12,741 nt of DNA from CAYXRK01 sp964467615 (GTDB taxonomy: Bacteria; Hydrogenedentota; Hydrogenedentia; Hydrogenedentales; GCA-2746185), in NCBI GenBank assembly GCA_964467615.1, contig CAYXRK010000145.1:1-12741 (forward strand), given 5' to 3'. Position numbers and translations under genes: made by a program. The notes below the pieces were generated by a model. The model ran no database searches. It had not been told where the DNA came from and worked only from the letters and a program-made list of their open reading frames with translations. Below, piece by piece: positions 5,324 through 12,738 of the stretch (the first letter of the stretch is position 1; the number at the start of each line of letters is the position of its first letter).

Positions 5324-6064
5324 ATGGCGTCTGCTAGAGTGGCTTTTGTAACCGGCGGTGCCGGGGGCATCGGCGTCGCGATCTGCCGGTCGTTGACCGC
5401 CGCCGGATGCCGCGTCGCGGTCGCCGACCTCGACTTGGCTGCGGCGTCAAAGGTGGCCGCCCCCCTCGGCGGAATCGGCGTGGCGCTAGACGTCACTGAT
5501 CCGAACTCGGTGTCGGAGGCGGTCAAGCGGGTGGAATCGGAGCTGGGTGGCGTGGAAATCCTCGTAAATTGCGCGGGCTGGGATCGCTTCATGCCCTTCA
5601 TCGAAACCGACGAAGCGTTCATGCAAAAAGTCCTCGACATCAACTTGGCTGGCCCGATGCGGATGACCCGCGCCATTTTGCCCGGAATGATGGAACGAGG
5701 CCGGGGACGAATTATCAATATAGCCTCGGATGCCGGTCGCGTCGGCTCCTCGCTCGAGGCGATCTACTCGGGTGCCAAGGGTGGCCTGATCGCCTTCACG
5801 AAGACCATCGCCCGCGAAGCGGCCAGGAACGGCGTCACGGCGAACAGCGTGTGTCCCGGTCCAACGGACACGCCGATGCTGAGGACCGTCGGCGGCGGCG
5901 ATGATGCCGAGAAAGTGTTCGCGGCGATGGTGAGGGCCGTGCCGATGAAGCGCCTCGGCAAACCCGAGGACATCGGGCCCGCGGTGGCGTTTCTTGCGTC
6001 CGAGGACGCGGGGTTCATCACGGGCCAAACGCTCTCGATCAGCGGCGGATTGACGATGGCATGA
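5324..6064 (+). CDS. Short-chain dehydrogenase, BadH-like (2-hydroxycyclohexanecarboxyl-CoA dehydrogenase type)
   Basis: This is a classical SDR oxidoreductase of 246 aa. It has the cofactor loop TGGAGGIG (10-17), Asp35 at the end of the second strand, which favours NAD(H) over NADP(H), and NCAG (82-85). The catalytic residues are Asn107, Ser135, Tyr148 and Lys152 (YSGAK). Several blocks recall BadH of the anaerobic benzoate pathway: CAGWDRFMPF (83-92), IINIASDAGRVGSSLEAIY (130-148) and a tail ITGQTLSISGGLTM (232-245). BadH oxidises 2-hydroxycyclohexane-1-carboxyl-CoA. No other bad-pathway gene is present here, so the substrate may be another 3-hydroxyacyl-CoA; FabG-type reductases are related. 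AGGGGAGG (5308-5315) is a strong ribosome binding site 8 nt before the ATG. The next gene begins 269 nt downstream. Confidence 0.88.
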   Translation: MASARVAFVTGGAGGIGVAICRSLTAAGCRVAVADLDLAAASKVAAPLGGIGVALDVTDPNSVSEAVKRVESELGGVEILVNCAGWDRFMPFIETDEAFMQKVLDINLAGPMRMTRAILPGMMERGRGRIINIASDAGRVGSSLEAIYSGAKGGLIAFTKTIAREAARNGVTANSVCPGPTDTPMLRTVGGGDDAEKVFAAMVRAVPMKRLGKPEDIGPAVAFLASEDAGFITGQTLSISGGLTMA

Positions 6065-6137
6065 GCACGTGATACACATGATCGCGAGTGCTACGTCTCT
6101 CTCGCCGGGATTCGACCAAGAACTGCCCAAATGTCAT

Positions 6138-6154
6138 CCCTGCGGCAAGCAGGG
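6138..6154. repeat. Small hairpin after the SDR gene
   Basis: CCCTGC (6138-6143) and GCAGGG (6149-6154) form a 6-bp stem with loop GGCAA, 74 nt after the SDR stop. The stretch ATGTCATCCC before it and GACCTTGG after it recall short dispersed repeats of environmental genomes, but no second copy occurs in this window. No T-tract follows. The remainder of the 6065-6333 gap holds no gene that I can support. Confidence 0.35.
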
Positions 6155-6236
6155 ACCTTGGATTACCTTCTCGTGCCCGCTTCCACGAAGAATCCGTCGC
6201 AAATATTCCTGCGTTCTTAGGAGGGTTATTAACGAC

Positions 6237-6268
6237 TCGTCATCGTGCTCGTCATTCGTCATCGTCAT
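6237..6268 (+). repeat. TCGTCAT short tandem repeat cluster
   Basis: TCGTCAT occurs four times, beginning at 6237, 6249, 6256 and 6262, the last two overlapping by one base. The cluster is non-coding, 65 nt before the DUF3604 gene, so it probably lies in its promoter or 5' leader. It may be a degenerate microsatellite or tandem binding sites; neither is proved. Confidence 0.5.
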
Positions 6269-6333
6269 CGAAAAGTTGGCTTTGCTGCGTCGGTCAATAT
6301 CGTTCAACGAACTTCCAACTCAGGACACCAGCG

Positions 6334-8340
6334 ATGAGTAGATTCACTGCGGTTATGCTTCTATTAGCGGTTAATCAATCCGAGATTTGCGCACAGGATT
6401 CGCCAGCCGAAAGCGCATTCACCCCCCTTCCCTCGCGCTTGACCGAGGGTGTGGGCGAGGGATACATATCGCTCGATCCCTATGAATTCGGTCCGGCGGT
6501 GGTCGGCGACTACGCGTTGACGTTCGTAGTCGGCGGATCAGGAATCAAGGCGGGCGGGGCAATATTGGTCGACTTCCCGAAGTCGTGGTTCACGAACCCG
6601 ACTCCGCTCGTCAAACCAATGCAGACGACTTCGCCGGATGGCTTTCACTACGTGGGCGCGGCGACATCGCGCGAAGGCGCGAAACTCAGCGTCGAAATTG
6701 ACCATAAGAACTTCGACGGCAAGACCGAGCGATTTCGCCACATAGTTACAGTACGCGTTACTGACGCGCCGCACGAAAAGTACGACACGATTACCGTCAC
6801 GCTTGCACACACGACGTCGCCCTATTTGGTCGGTGACGACGTAGTACAAGCCGCCGTCGATCGCGATGAGACAGGGCACTTCAAGCTGCTTTCTGCAGGC
6901 GCGGATTACACCGTCACACCCGGCCCCGCGACTGATGCCCGAGCATTCCTCCCGAGCATCGCCGTAAAAGGATCCAAAGTTCCGATTCATGTGACCGCCT
7001 TCGACCGTTTTCAGAACGTGGCCGCGGGACATACCGGAGAAGCAATTGTGCAAGGTCTCGCCGAAACTCCACTCCGCCTCAGCTTGGACAATGGCCGCGC
7101 CTCAGCAGAATGGCTCGCCGCGAAGTCGGGAACGTTCTTCCCCGAACTGTCGCTCGCAGTCAACAGTAGCGAAACACTGAAAGTCCCCTGCGGGCCTATC
7201 GAAGTCCTCGAAGCGGCGCCCGTTGAGTCGATTTTCTGGGGAGACCTTCATTCGCATTCGCGAATCAGCAAAGACGGAATCGGTTTTGGAGACTACGCCT
7301 ACGCCCGTGACGCGGTCCATCTCGACTTCTTTGCCTCGACAGAACACGACGTGTCGGACGCGGGCGGCGACAGCATCACGCCCTCGGAGTGGGACTTCAT
7401 CAAGTCGGAAGTGGCCTCGTTTAACGCGCCCGGTAAGTTTGTGACACTGCTTGCCTACGAGAGCAGCATGAAAATGGGCCACCACAACGTTTTCTACCGC
7501 GATATGGACGGGCTGCCGTGGCCGGGGTACAAGTGGCCAGCCGTTACGGAGTTGTGGAAACGATTGAAAGCGGCGCAGGCGCTTACGATTCCACACCATC
7601 TCGGGATTCGTTGGGGCGTCGCCGATGCGCCGCTTACGGGCCCGGAACTTCAGGAGCTACAGACAGGGGTGCGAAGCGGTAGGAACGGGCCCGTCTTGGA
7701 CTGGTCGCTTCCGCACGACCCGGTCCTCCGTCCCGCACTCGAGATTTACAGTAAGCACGGCCAATCGGAATATTTCAATCCGGACGATCCCCTCGCGTAC
7801 GAACAGGTGAAGTACACCGGCGGATCGAGCGTCGAAGGCGCGCACTACGCCCAGGACGCTTGGGCCGCCGGCCACGTGATGGGCACGGTCGCGGCGAGCG
7901 ACAATCACACGGCGCAGCCCGGTTTAATGAACACCGGCCTTACCGCAGTGTACGCGCCGGAATTGACGCGCGAGGCGATCTTCGACGCTATTCTGCATCG
8001 ACGGACCTACGCGACCACGGGCGAACGCATCATTTTGGATTTTGAAATCGCGGGAGTACGGATGGGCGAGGAGGGAAAGACAAACGGGGAAACCCAGGGC
8101 CACGTGACGGTGATCGCGCCGTCCGATATTCGATTCGTGGAAGTACTCGAGAATGGTCTCGAGGGGGCCGATTGGAAGTCGGTCGCGCGTTGGGACGCGC
8201 CGGGGAAAGAACTTCGTCAGGCGTTTTCCGTGACTCCGAGCACGGCGCGGAGCGTCTACTACCTGCGGGCCGAACTCGCGGCGAGGACCTCGAATCGCGT
8301 GGCGAGGGCCTGGTCGTCGCCGATTTGGTTGAATCGCTGA
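6334..8340 (+). CDS. Exported DUF3604 / PHP-domain metallohydrolase-like protein
   Basis: The 668-aa product starts with a probable Sec signal peptide (MSRFTAVMLLLAV, then a likely cleavage after ICA at residue 20). A beta-rich region follows (about 35-300), then a PHP-type domain of the DUF3604 family. Its motifs are FWGDLHSHS (301-309, His306 and His308), STEHD (335-339), GHHN (382-385), PHH (420-422) and SDNH (522-525, Asp523 and His525). In PHP proteins such residues bind two or three metal ions and hydrolyse phosphoesters; DUF3604 itself has no settled substrate. The C-terminal block ELTREAIFDAILHRRTYATTG is typical of the family. AGGAC at 6322-6326 supports the ATG at 6334; the frame is open further upstream, but that stretch reads as repeats and has no signal peptide. 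The acyltransferase fusion follows after 84 nt on the same strand. Confidence 0.85.
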   Translation: MSRFTAVMLLLAVNQSEICAQDSPAESAFTPLPSRLTEGVGEGYISLDPYEFGPAVVGDYALTFVVGGSGIKAGGAILVDFPKSWFTNPTPLVKPMQTTSPDGFHYVGAATSREGAKLSVEIDHKNFDGKTERFRHIVTVRVTDAPHEKYDTITVTLAHTTSPYLVGDDVVQAAVDRDETGHFKLLSAGADYTVTPGPATDARAFLPSIAVKGSKVPIHVTAFDRFQNVAAGHTGEAIVQGLAETPLRLSLDNGRASAEWLAAKSGTFFPELSLAVNSSETLKVPCGPIEVLEAAPVESIFWGDLHSHSRISKDGIGFGDYAYARDAVHLDFFASTEHDVSDAGGDSITPSEWDFIKSEVASFNAPGKFVTLLAYESSMKMGHHNVFYRDMDGLPWPGYKWPAVTELWKRLKAAQALTIPHHLGIRWGVADAPLTGPELQELQTGVRSGRNGPVLDWSLPHDPVLRPALEIYSKHGQSEYFNPDDPLAYEQVKYTGGSSVEGAHYAQDAWAAGHVMGTVAASDNHTAQPGLMNTGLTAVYAPELTREAIFDAILHRRTYATTGERIILDFEIAGVRMGEEGKTNGETQGHVTVIAPSDIRFVEVLENGLEGADWKSVARWDAPGKELRQAFSVTPSTARSVYYLRAELAARTSNRVARAWSSPIWLNR

Positions 8341-8424
8341 GAGCGGCGCAACGCCCGGCATTTGCTCATCGGCGCGCCTAAGAGTATTGTGTAGCGAGAC
8401 GCTGGTGGGAACAGGAGGCTGCGA

Positions 8425-10680
8425 ATGGCCTCGTTTGCGTTCACTTCCACGAAGTGGGCCCTCAAGCTCGCATCGAAGTTGATCAAGGCCGATGCGAGAG
8501 TACATAACGCCAATGTCATTGAACCAGACATGGCGATTGTGTTTGTCGTCAATCACTTCACCCGCCTCGAAACCTTTCTTCTCCCGTACCAACTGAATCA
8601 GGCCACCGGGCTCGAGGTGTGGTCGCTCGCCGCCGCGGAGTTGTTCCAGGGGCAGATTGGTAAGTATCTGCGGACGATGGGAACGGTCTCGACAAAGGAC
8701 CCCGACCGCGACAAAGTCATCATTCATTCCCTGCTGAGAGGCGATCATCCGTGGATCATTTTTCCGGAAGGACAGATGATCAAGGACAAGAAGGTCATCG
8801 ATCCCGCTGGCACGTACGCGGTGTACAACAAGGGCGTGGGAAGGCGCGCGCCGCACAAGGGCGCGGCGGCGGTCGCGCTGGTCACCGAGTTTTACCGTCA
8901 CCACATCCAGTGTATTTTTGCCAGTCCTCAACAAAAGGGTTTCGCCGAGATCAAGGAGCGGTTCAGGCTGGATTCGATCGAGCCCGTTCTGGCGAAGCGC
9001 ACGGTAATCATCCCGGTGAACGTCACGTACTTCCCCATACGCTCGCGGGAGAACGTCGTTCTCCGCATGGCCCAGAGTCTCGCGAAGGGAGGCCTTGGCC
9101 CGCGCGCGATCGAGGAATTGTCGGTCGAGGGCACGTTCTTGTCGGAAGACACAAACATAGACATTACCTTGGGCGAGCCCATCGACATAGCATCGTACCT
9201 TAACGCGCCGGAGTACGGCGAGATCATGGCCTGCGGCGACGACTTGTCGAAGCTCGAAGCCGATCCGCGGTCCCTGTTTCACGACGCGGCCGATCAACTG
9301 ATGCACCGGTACATGCGCGACATCTATCGCATGACGCGGGTGAATTACGACCACATATTCGCGACGCTGATCCGGCACCAGGGCACGCGGCCCTTCACCG
9401 AACGCCGCTACCGCAACCGGATCTATCTGTGCGCCCACGAGATACGCAAGGCCGGAAAATATCATATGCATGACCTGCTTCGGCGCACGTACCGCGATAT
9501 CGTTTTCGAGGACCCCAGCGCTAAGTTTCACGATTTCCTGGACATTGCGGTGAAGGAGGGCGTGCTCCGCAAGGACGGCGAACACTACATCGCCACGCCG
9601 GAGCGACCGCACGATGAGTCGGAGTTCCACGAAGTGCGCGCCAGCGAGACGACGTGGGTGATCGCGAACGAGGTCGAGCCCCTCGAAGGGTTCGACGATC
9701 TCGTGAAAGATGTTGCCGTGATGCCGCGAAAGGACCTCTCGAGGCGCGTGCGGAAGATCTTCTACGAGGAAGATTTCAGAATATTCGAGGAGGACTATCA
9801 AGCGTTTCGCAACGACGAATCCCATCCGATGGAAGTCGGGCGCCCATTTCTGATCTGTCCCGAGCGGCCCAAGGCGGGAATCGTTTTGGTGCATGGATAT
9901 CTGGCTGCGCCGATGGAAGTGCGGGCGCTCGCGGACCATCTGTACGAGCACGGATACGCCGTGTACGGCGTGCGCCTGCGAGGGCACGGGACCTCGCCCG
10001 AGGATCTTGCGCAGACTGCCTGGGAGCAATGGTATACCTCCCTCAATCGCGGCTACGCCGTAATCAAATCGCTGACGGACAGAATCATTCTCGGCGGTTT
10101 CTCGACCGGCGGCTGCATGGCGCTGATGGGCGCAGGCCTCAAGGGCGACAAGATTCAGGCGGTGTTCTCGATCAATGCACCGCGCGAACTTCGTCAATAC
10201 ACCGCCAAACTCGCTTCGACCGTCGTGTCGATGAGCAATTTGATGAAAAAGATGCACGTCATCAAGGACGGGTGGGACTTTGTGGAGAACAATCCCGAGA
10301 ACCCCCACATCAACTATCGGCGCAATCCGCTCGCGGGGGTCGCGCAACTCGATCGGGCAATGGCGGCGACCGACCAACACTTGCCGAAGATCGTCGCGCC
10401 GGCGCTGGTGATCCAGGCGTCGAAGGACCCGATAGTCCATCCCTCGAGCGGGCCGGACATCTTCGAGCGAATCGGGACGCCGCACAAGGAACTCATCATC
10501 ATGGAGCGCAGCCGCCACGGGATCGTGAACGGCGACGGCGCTATTGACGTATTCGACCGAGTCACGACGTTCCTGGATTGGGCGCGCAAGAAAGCGCCGC
10601 GCACCTATCCGAAATCCGAGGCGGTGGACGGTGAATTCACCACCGGCCCCGCCGAAATAGGCGTCCTCGAATCCGCCTGA
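8425..10680 (+). CDS. Fusion protein: PlsC/PlsB-like acyltransferase plus alpha/beta hydrolase
   Basis: This 751-aa protein joins two lipid-type domains. The N-terminal part (about 30-265) looks like a glycerolipid acyltransferase: NHFTRLETF (43-51) at motif I, STKDPDRDK after it, FPEG (113-116) at motif III and VIIPVNVTYFPIR near 195. Motif I reads H-X4-E (His44, Glu49), not the usual H-X4-D. A charged helical linker of about 200 residues follows; it may be an acyltransferase extension. The C-terminal part (about 475-740) is a serine hydrolase of the monoglyceride-lipase/carboxylesterase kind: VHGYLAAP with His490 near the oxyanion hole, nucleophile elbow GFSTGG (Ser560), Asp668 and His698 as triad. 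No signal peptide or clear membrane span is seen. It could move acyl chains between lipids or edit them; this is inference. AGGAGG (8413-8418) lies 6 nt before the ATG. Confidence 0.85.
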   Translation: MASFAFTSTKWALKLASKLIKADARVHNANVIEPDMAIVFVVNHFTRLETFLLPYQLNQATGLEVWSLAAAELFQGQIGKYLRTMGTVSTKDPDRDKVIIHSLLRGDHPWIIFPEGQMIKDKKVIDPAGTYAVYNKGVGRRAPHKGAAAVALVTEFYRHHIQCIFASPQQKGFAEIKERFRLDSIEPVLAKRTVIIPVNVTYFPIRSRENVVLRMAQSLAKGGLGPRAIEELSVEGTFLSEDTNIDITLGEPIDIASYLNAPEYGEIMACGDDLSKLEADPRSLFHDAADQLMHRYMRDIYRMTRVNYDHIFATLIRHQGTRPFTERRYRNRIYLCAHEIRKAGKYHMHDLLRRTYRDIVFEDPSAKFHDFLDIAVKEGVLRKDGEHYIATPERPHDESEFHEVRASETTWVIANEVEPLEGFDDLVKDVAVMPRKDLSRRVRKIFYEEDFRIFEEDYQAFRNDESHPMEVGRPFLICPERPKAGIVLVHGYLAAPMEVRALADHLYEHGYAVYGVRLRGHGTSPEDLAQTAWEQWYTSLNRGYAVIKSLTDRIILGGFSTGGCMALMGAGLKGDKIQAVFSINAPRELRQYTAKLASTVVSMSNLMKKMHVIKDGWDFVENNPENPHINYRRNPLAGVAQLDRAMAATDQHLPKIVAPALVIQASKDPIVHPSSGPDIFERIGTPHKELIIMERSRHGIVNGDGAIDVFDRVTTFLDWARKKAPRTYPKSEAVDGEFTTGPAEIGVLESA

Positions 10681-10721
10681 CGCCTGTTTCGAAAACTCGC
10701 GTCGCCACGCGCTACACCCAG

Positions 10722-10787
10722 CGCATGTGGGGCAGCCGCCCTCGGCTGCCGCGTGTGGGACAGCCGCCCTCGGCTGCCGCGTGTGGG
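10722..10787. repeat. Tandem palindromic repeat, 28-bp period, between convergent genes
   Basis: Unit one (10723-10750) has the perfect hairpin GGCAGCCG, CCCT, CGGCTGCC. Unit two (10751-10778) differs at two bases and has a 6-bp core stem. Unit three breaks off after GCGTGTGGG (10779-10787). Unit one plus one preceding base is identical over 29 nt to 8-36. The array lies 41 nt after the plus-strand fusion gene and 12 nt after the minus-strand ilvD stop, so a bidirectional transcript-end or mRNA-stabilising role is possible. No T-tract is attached. The remaining bases of the 119-nt gap show nothing further. Confidence 0.8.
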
Positions 10788-10799
10788 CTGGCAACTCCA

Positions 10800-12545
10800 T
10801 CAATCCAGCTTCAGCCCCTTGTCCGTGACCGCGCCTTCGGAAGCTGAACTCACCAGGTGCGCGTACTTCGCCAACACACCTTTGATGTATCGCGCCTTCG
10901 GCGCTTTCCATTTCGCCAGACGCGCCTGGATTTCCTTCTCAGGCACTTCCAACGTCAGCACATGTTCTTCAGCGTCGATGACGATGCGATCCCCGTTCTT
11001 GATGATCGCGAGTGGCCCGCCCATCTGCGCCTCGGGCGTGATGTGCCCCACCACGAATCCGTGGGTACCTCCGGAGAAACGGCCATCGGTGATAAGGGCC
11101 ACGTCCTTGCCAAGGCCCTTACCCATGACGGCACTGGTCGGGGCGAGCATTTCGCGCATGCCGGGGCCGCCCTTCGGCCCTTCGTAGCGGATGACGATAA
11201 CATCGCCTTTTTTGATAGACCCGTCGAGGATGCGCGCCAGCGCCGTTTCCTCCGAGTCGAACACCTTCGCTTTCCCAGCAAACACGCGTCCTTCCTTGCC
11301 GGTGATTTTCGCCACCGCGCCGCCTGGGGCGAGGTTGCCGTAGAGAATGACGATGTTGCCCTCGGGGCTGATCGGATCGTCGAACGCGCGCACGATCTTC
11401 TGCCCGGCCGGATAGGGCTTAACGGGCTTAAGATTCTCGGCGAGGGTCTTCCCGCTCACGGTCAGGCAGTCGCCGTGCAGAAGTCCGCGTTCGAGGAGTG
11501 TCCGCATCAGGGGGACGATGCCGCCGATTTCGATGAGACGCTGCATGACGTATGCGCCGCTCGGTTTGAGGTCGGCCAGCACGGGCGTTTTCTTCCCGAC
11601 GCGCGTGAAGTCATCGATGTCGAGCTTGACGCCCATCGCGTCGGCGATGGCGATGAGGTGGAGCACTGCGTTCGTCGATCCGCCGAGCGCATTGACGACG
11701 ACGATGGCGTTCTCGAAGGCCTTGCGCGTCATGATGTCCCGCGGCCGGATGTTGTTCTTAATCAAGTGCATGATGGCCCTGCCCGAGGCCTCGCAATCCG
11801 CGTTCTTCGCCTTCGAGATCGCGGCCTGGGCGGAGCTGTTGGGCAGGCTCATGCCGAGCGCCTCGATGGCCGAGGCCATCGTATTGGCGGTGTACATGCC
11901 GCCGCATGCGCCGGGACCGGGAATGGCCTCATGCTCGATTTGTTTCAACTCCTTGTCGCCGATTTCCCCGGACGAATGTTTGCCCACCGCCTCGAAGACG
12001 GACACGATGTCGATGTCTTTGCCCTTGTGTATCCCGGGAAGAATCGTCCCGCCGTACACGAATAGCGAGGGCCGGTCGAGCCGCGCCATCGCGATCAAGC
12101 AGCCGGGCATGTTTTTGTCGCAGCCGCCGATCGTGATGAGGCCGTCAAACCCGGCGCATCCCGCGACGGTTTCTATCGAGTCGGCAATCACCTCGCGCGA
12201 GACCAACGAATATTTCATCCCCTCGGTCCCCATCGAGATTCCGTCCGAGATCGTGATGGTATTGAACTCGACTGATTTTCCGCCCGCCTTATCGACTTCC
12301 TTCGCCGCCAGCTTGGCGAGATCGTTGAGGTGCATGCTGCACGGCGTAGTCATGCCCCAGGTCGACGCGATGCCGACCATAGACTTCCTGAAGTCCCGAT
12401 CGGTGAACCCGACCGCGTGCAACATCGCGCGGCTCGGGGCGCGCTCGACGGCGTCCGTAATCAGCGACGAGTGGGGACGTTGTGCGCCGTTGCTGGACCC
12501 CGCGGCACTCTTCATATTGGATTTAGGTGGCTTCGTGGCAGGCAT
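10800..12545 (-). CDS. ilvD: Dihydroxy-acid dehydratase
   Basis: IlvD dehydrates 2,3-dihydroxy-isovalerate and 2,3-dihydroxy-3-methylvalerate to the keto acids that become valine, leucine and isoleucine. The 581-aa product contains the three iron-sulphur cysteines of the family: Cys69 in GMTTPCSMHL, Cys142 in GGCDKNMPG (with Lys144, the expected carbamylated Mg ligand) and Cys214 in GPGACGGMYTANTM. This set resembles the [2Fe-2S] enzymes of plants and mycobacteria. DGRFSGGTHGFVVGH near the C-terminus is also diagnostic. The start at 12545 follows GGAG (12558-12555) by 9 nt; the frame is open to 12614 but lacks such a site. The first 25 residues are low-complexity and family-atypical. No ilv or leu neighbour is within the window. 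I saw no clear promoter in 12546-12741, only an isolated TATGAT at 12643-12638 without a matching -35. Confidence 0.97.
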   Translation of the reverse strand: MPATKPPKSNMKSAAGSSNGAQRPHSSLITDAVERAPSRAMLHAVGFTDRDFRKSMVGIASTWGMTTPCSMHLNDLAKLAAKEVDKAGGKSVEFNTITISDGISMGTEGMKYSLVSREVIADSIETVAGCAGFDGLITIGGCDKNMPGCLIAMARLDRPSLFVYGGTILPGIHKGKDIDIVSVFEAVGKHSSGEIGDKELKQIEHEAIPGPGACGGMYTANTMASAIEALGMSLPNSSAQAAISKAKNADCEASGRAIMHLIKNNIRPRDIMTRKAFENAIVVVNALGGSTNAVLHLIAIADAMGVKLDIDDFTRVGKKTPVLADLKPSGAYVMQRLIEIGGIVPLMRTLLERGLLHGDCLTVSGKTLAENLKPVKPYPAGQKIVRAFDDPISPEGNIVILYGNLAPGGAVAKITGKEGRVFAGKAKVFDSEETALARILDGSIKKGDVIVIRYEGPKGGPGMREMLAPTSAVMGKGLGKDVALITDGRFSGGTHGFVVGHITPEAQMGGPLAIIKNGDRIVIDAEEHVLTLEVPEKEIQARLAKWKAPKARYIKGVLAKYAHLVSSASEGAVTDKGLKLD

Positions 12546-12686
12546 GTGGTCGGTCTCCAGAAGGCGTGAAACGCGCGCGAATGATTGGATAGAAACTCCG
12601 GCCTCGATGCGCACTGTGGTAGCGCGGAAGGCACGAAATCATAACTCATTTCGGGCCGCACCTCCCTTCCGCCGGCCTCCAGTACC

Positions 12687-12703
12687 GCCGGCTTCCAGCC
12701 GGC
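12687..12703. repeat. Palindromic repeat with GGCTTCCAGCC core, copy upstream of ilvD
   Basis: GCCGGCT (12687-12693) and AGCCGGC (12697-12703) pair perfectly around loop TCC. The core is the same as in the 4290-4310 hairpin, with different but still complementary outer bases. A partial copy, GCCGGCCTCCAG (12671-12682), precedes it. It lies about 140 nt upstream of the ilvD start. I infer a dispersed element. Confidence 0.65.
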
Positions 12704-12708
12704 ATACG

Positions 12709-12738
12709 CCCCCTTCAACCCCTTCGCCCCCTCCCCCC
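12709..12738 (-). other. Potential G-quadruplex motif upstream of ilvD
   Basis: On the minus strand four G-runs follow each other: G6, one spacer base, G5, four bases, G4, five bases, G5. This meets the usual quadruplex pattern with room to spare and lies on the sense strand for ilvD, about 165 nt before its start. It reaches almost to the window edge, so the gene it belongs with may be the unseen upstream neighbour. Function is not shown. Confidence 0.55.

Noticed and set aside
6069..6341. A 90-codon plus-strand frame between the SDR and DUF3604 genes
   Set aside because: It covers the hairpin and the TCGTCAT repeats, overlaps the DUF3604 start and has no recognisable protein features.
8362..8390. 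Possible promoter TTGCTC, 17 nt, TATTGT before the fusion gene
   Set aside because: Only three and four of six bases match consensus; spacing alone is weak evidence.
7924..10911. A 995-codon minus-strand open frame opposite the acyltransferase fusion
   Set aside because: It mirrors a well-supported plus-strand gene. Its product is Arg/His/Val-rich with no domain, as expected for the antisense of GC-rich codons.
10857..12065. A 402-codon plus-strand frame
   Set aside because: It is antisense to ilvD, whose cysteine motifs are intact.
12512..12718. A 68-codon minus-strand frame before ilvD
   Set aside because: Its first part is translated palindromic repeat and it overlaps the ilvD start; no family features.
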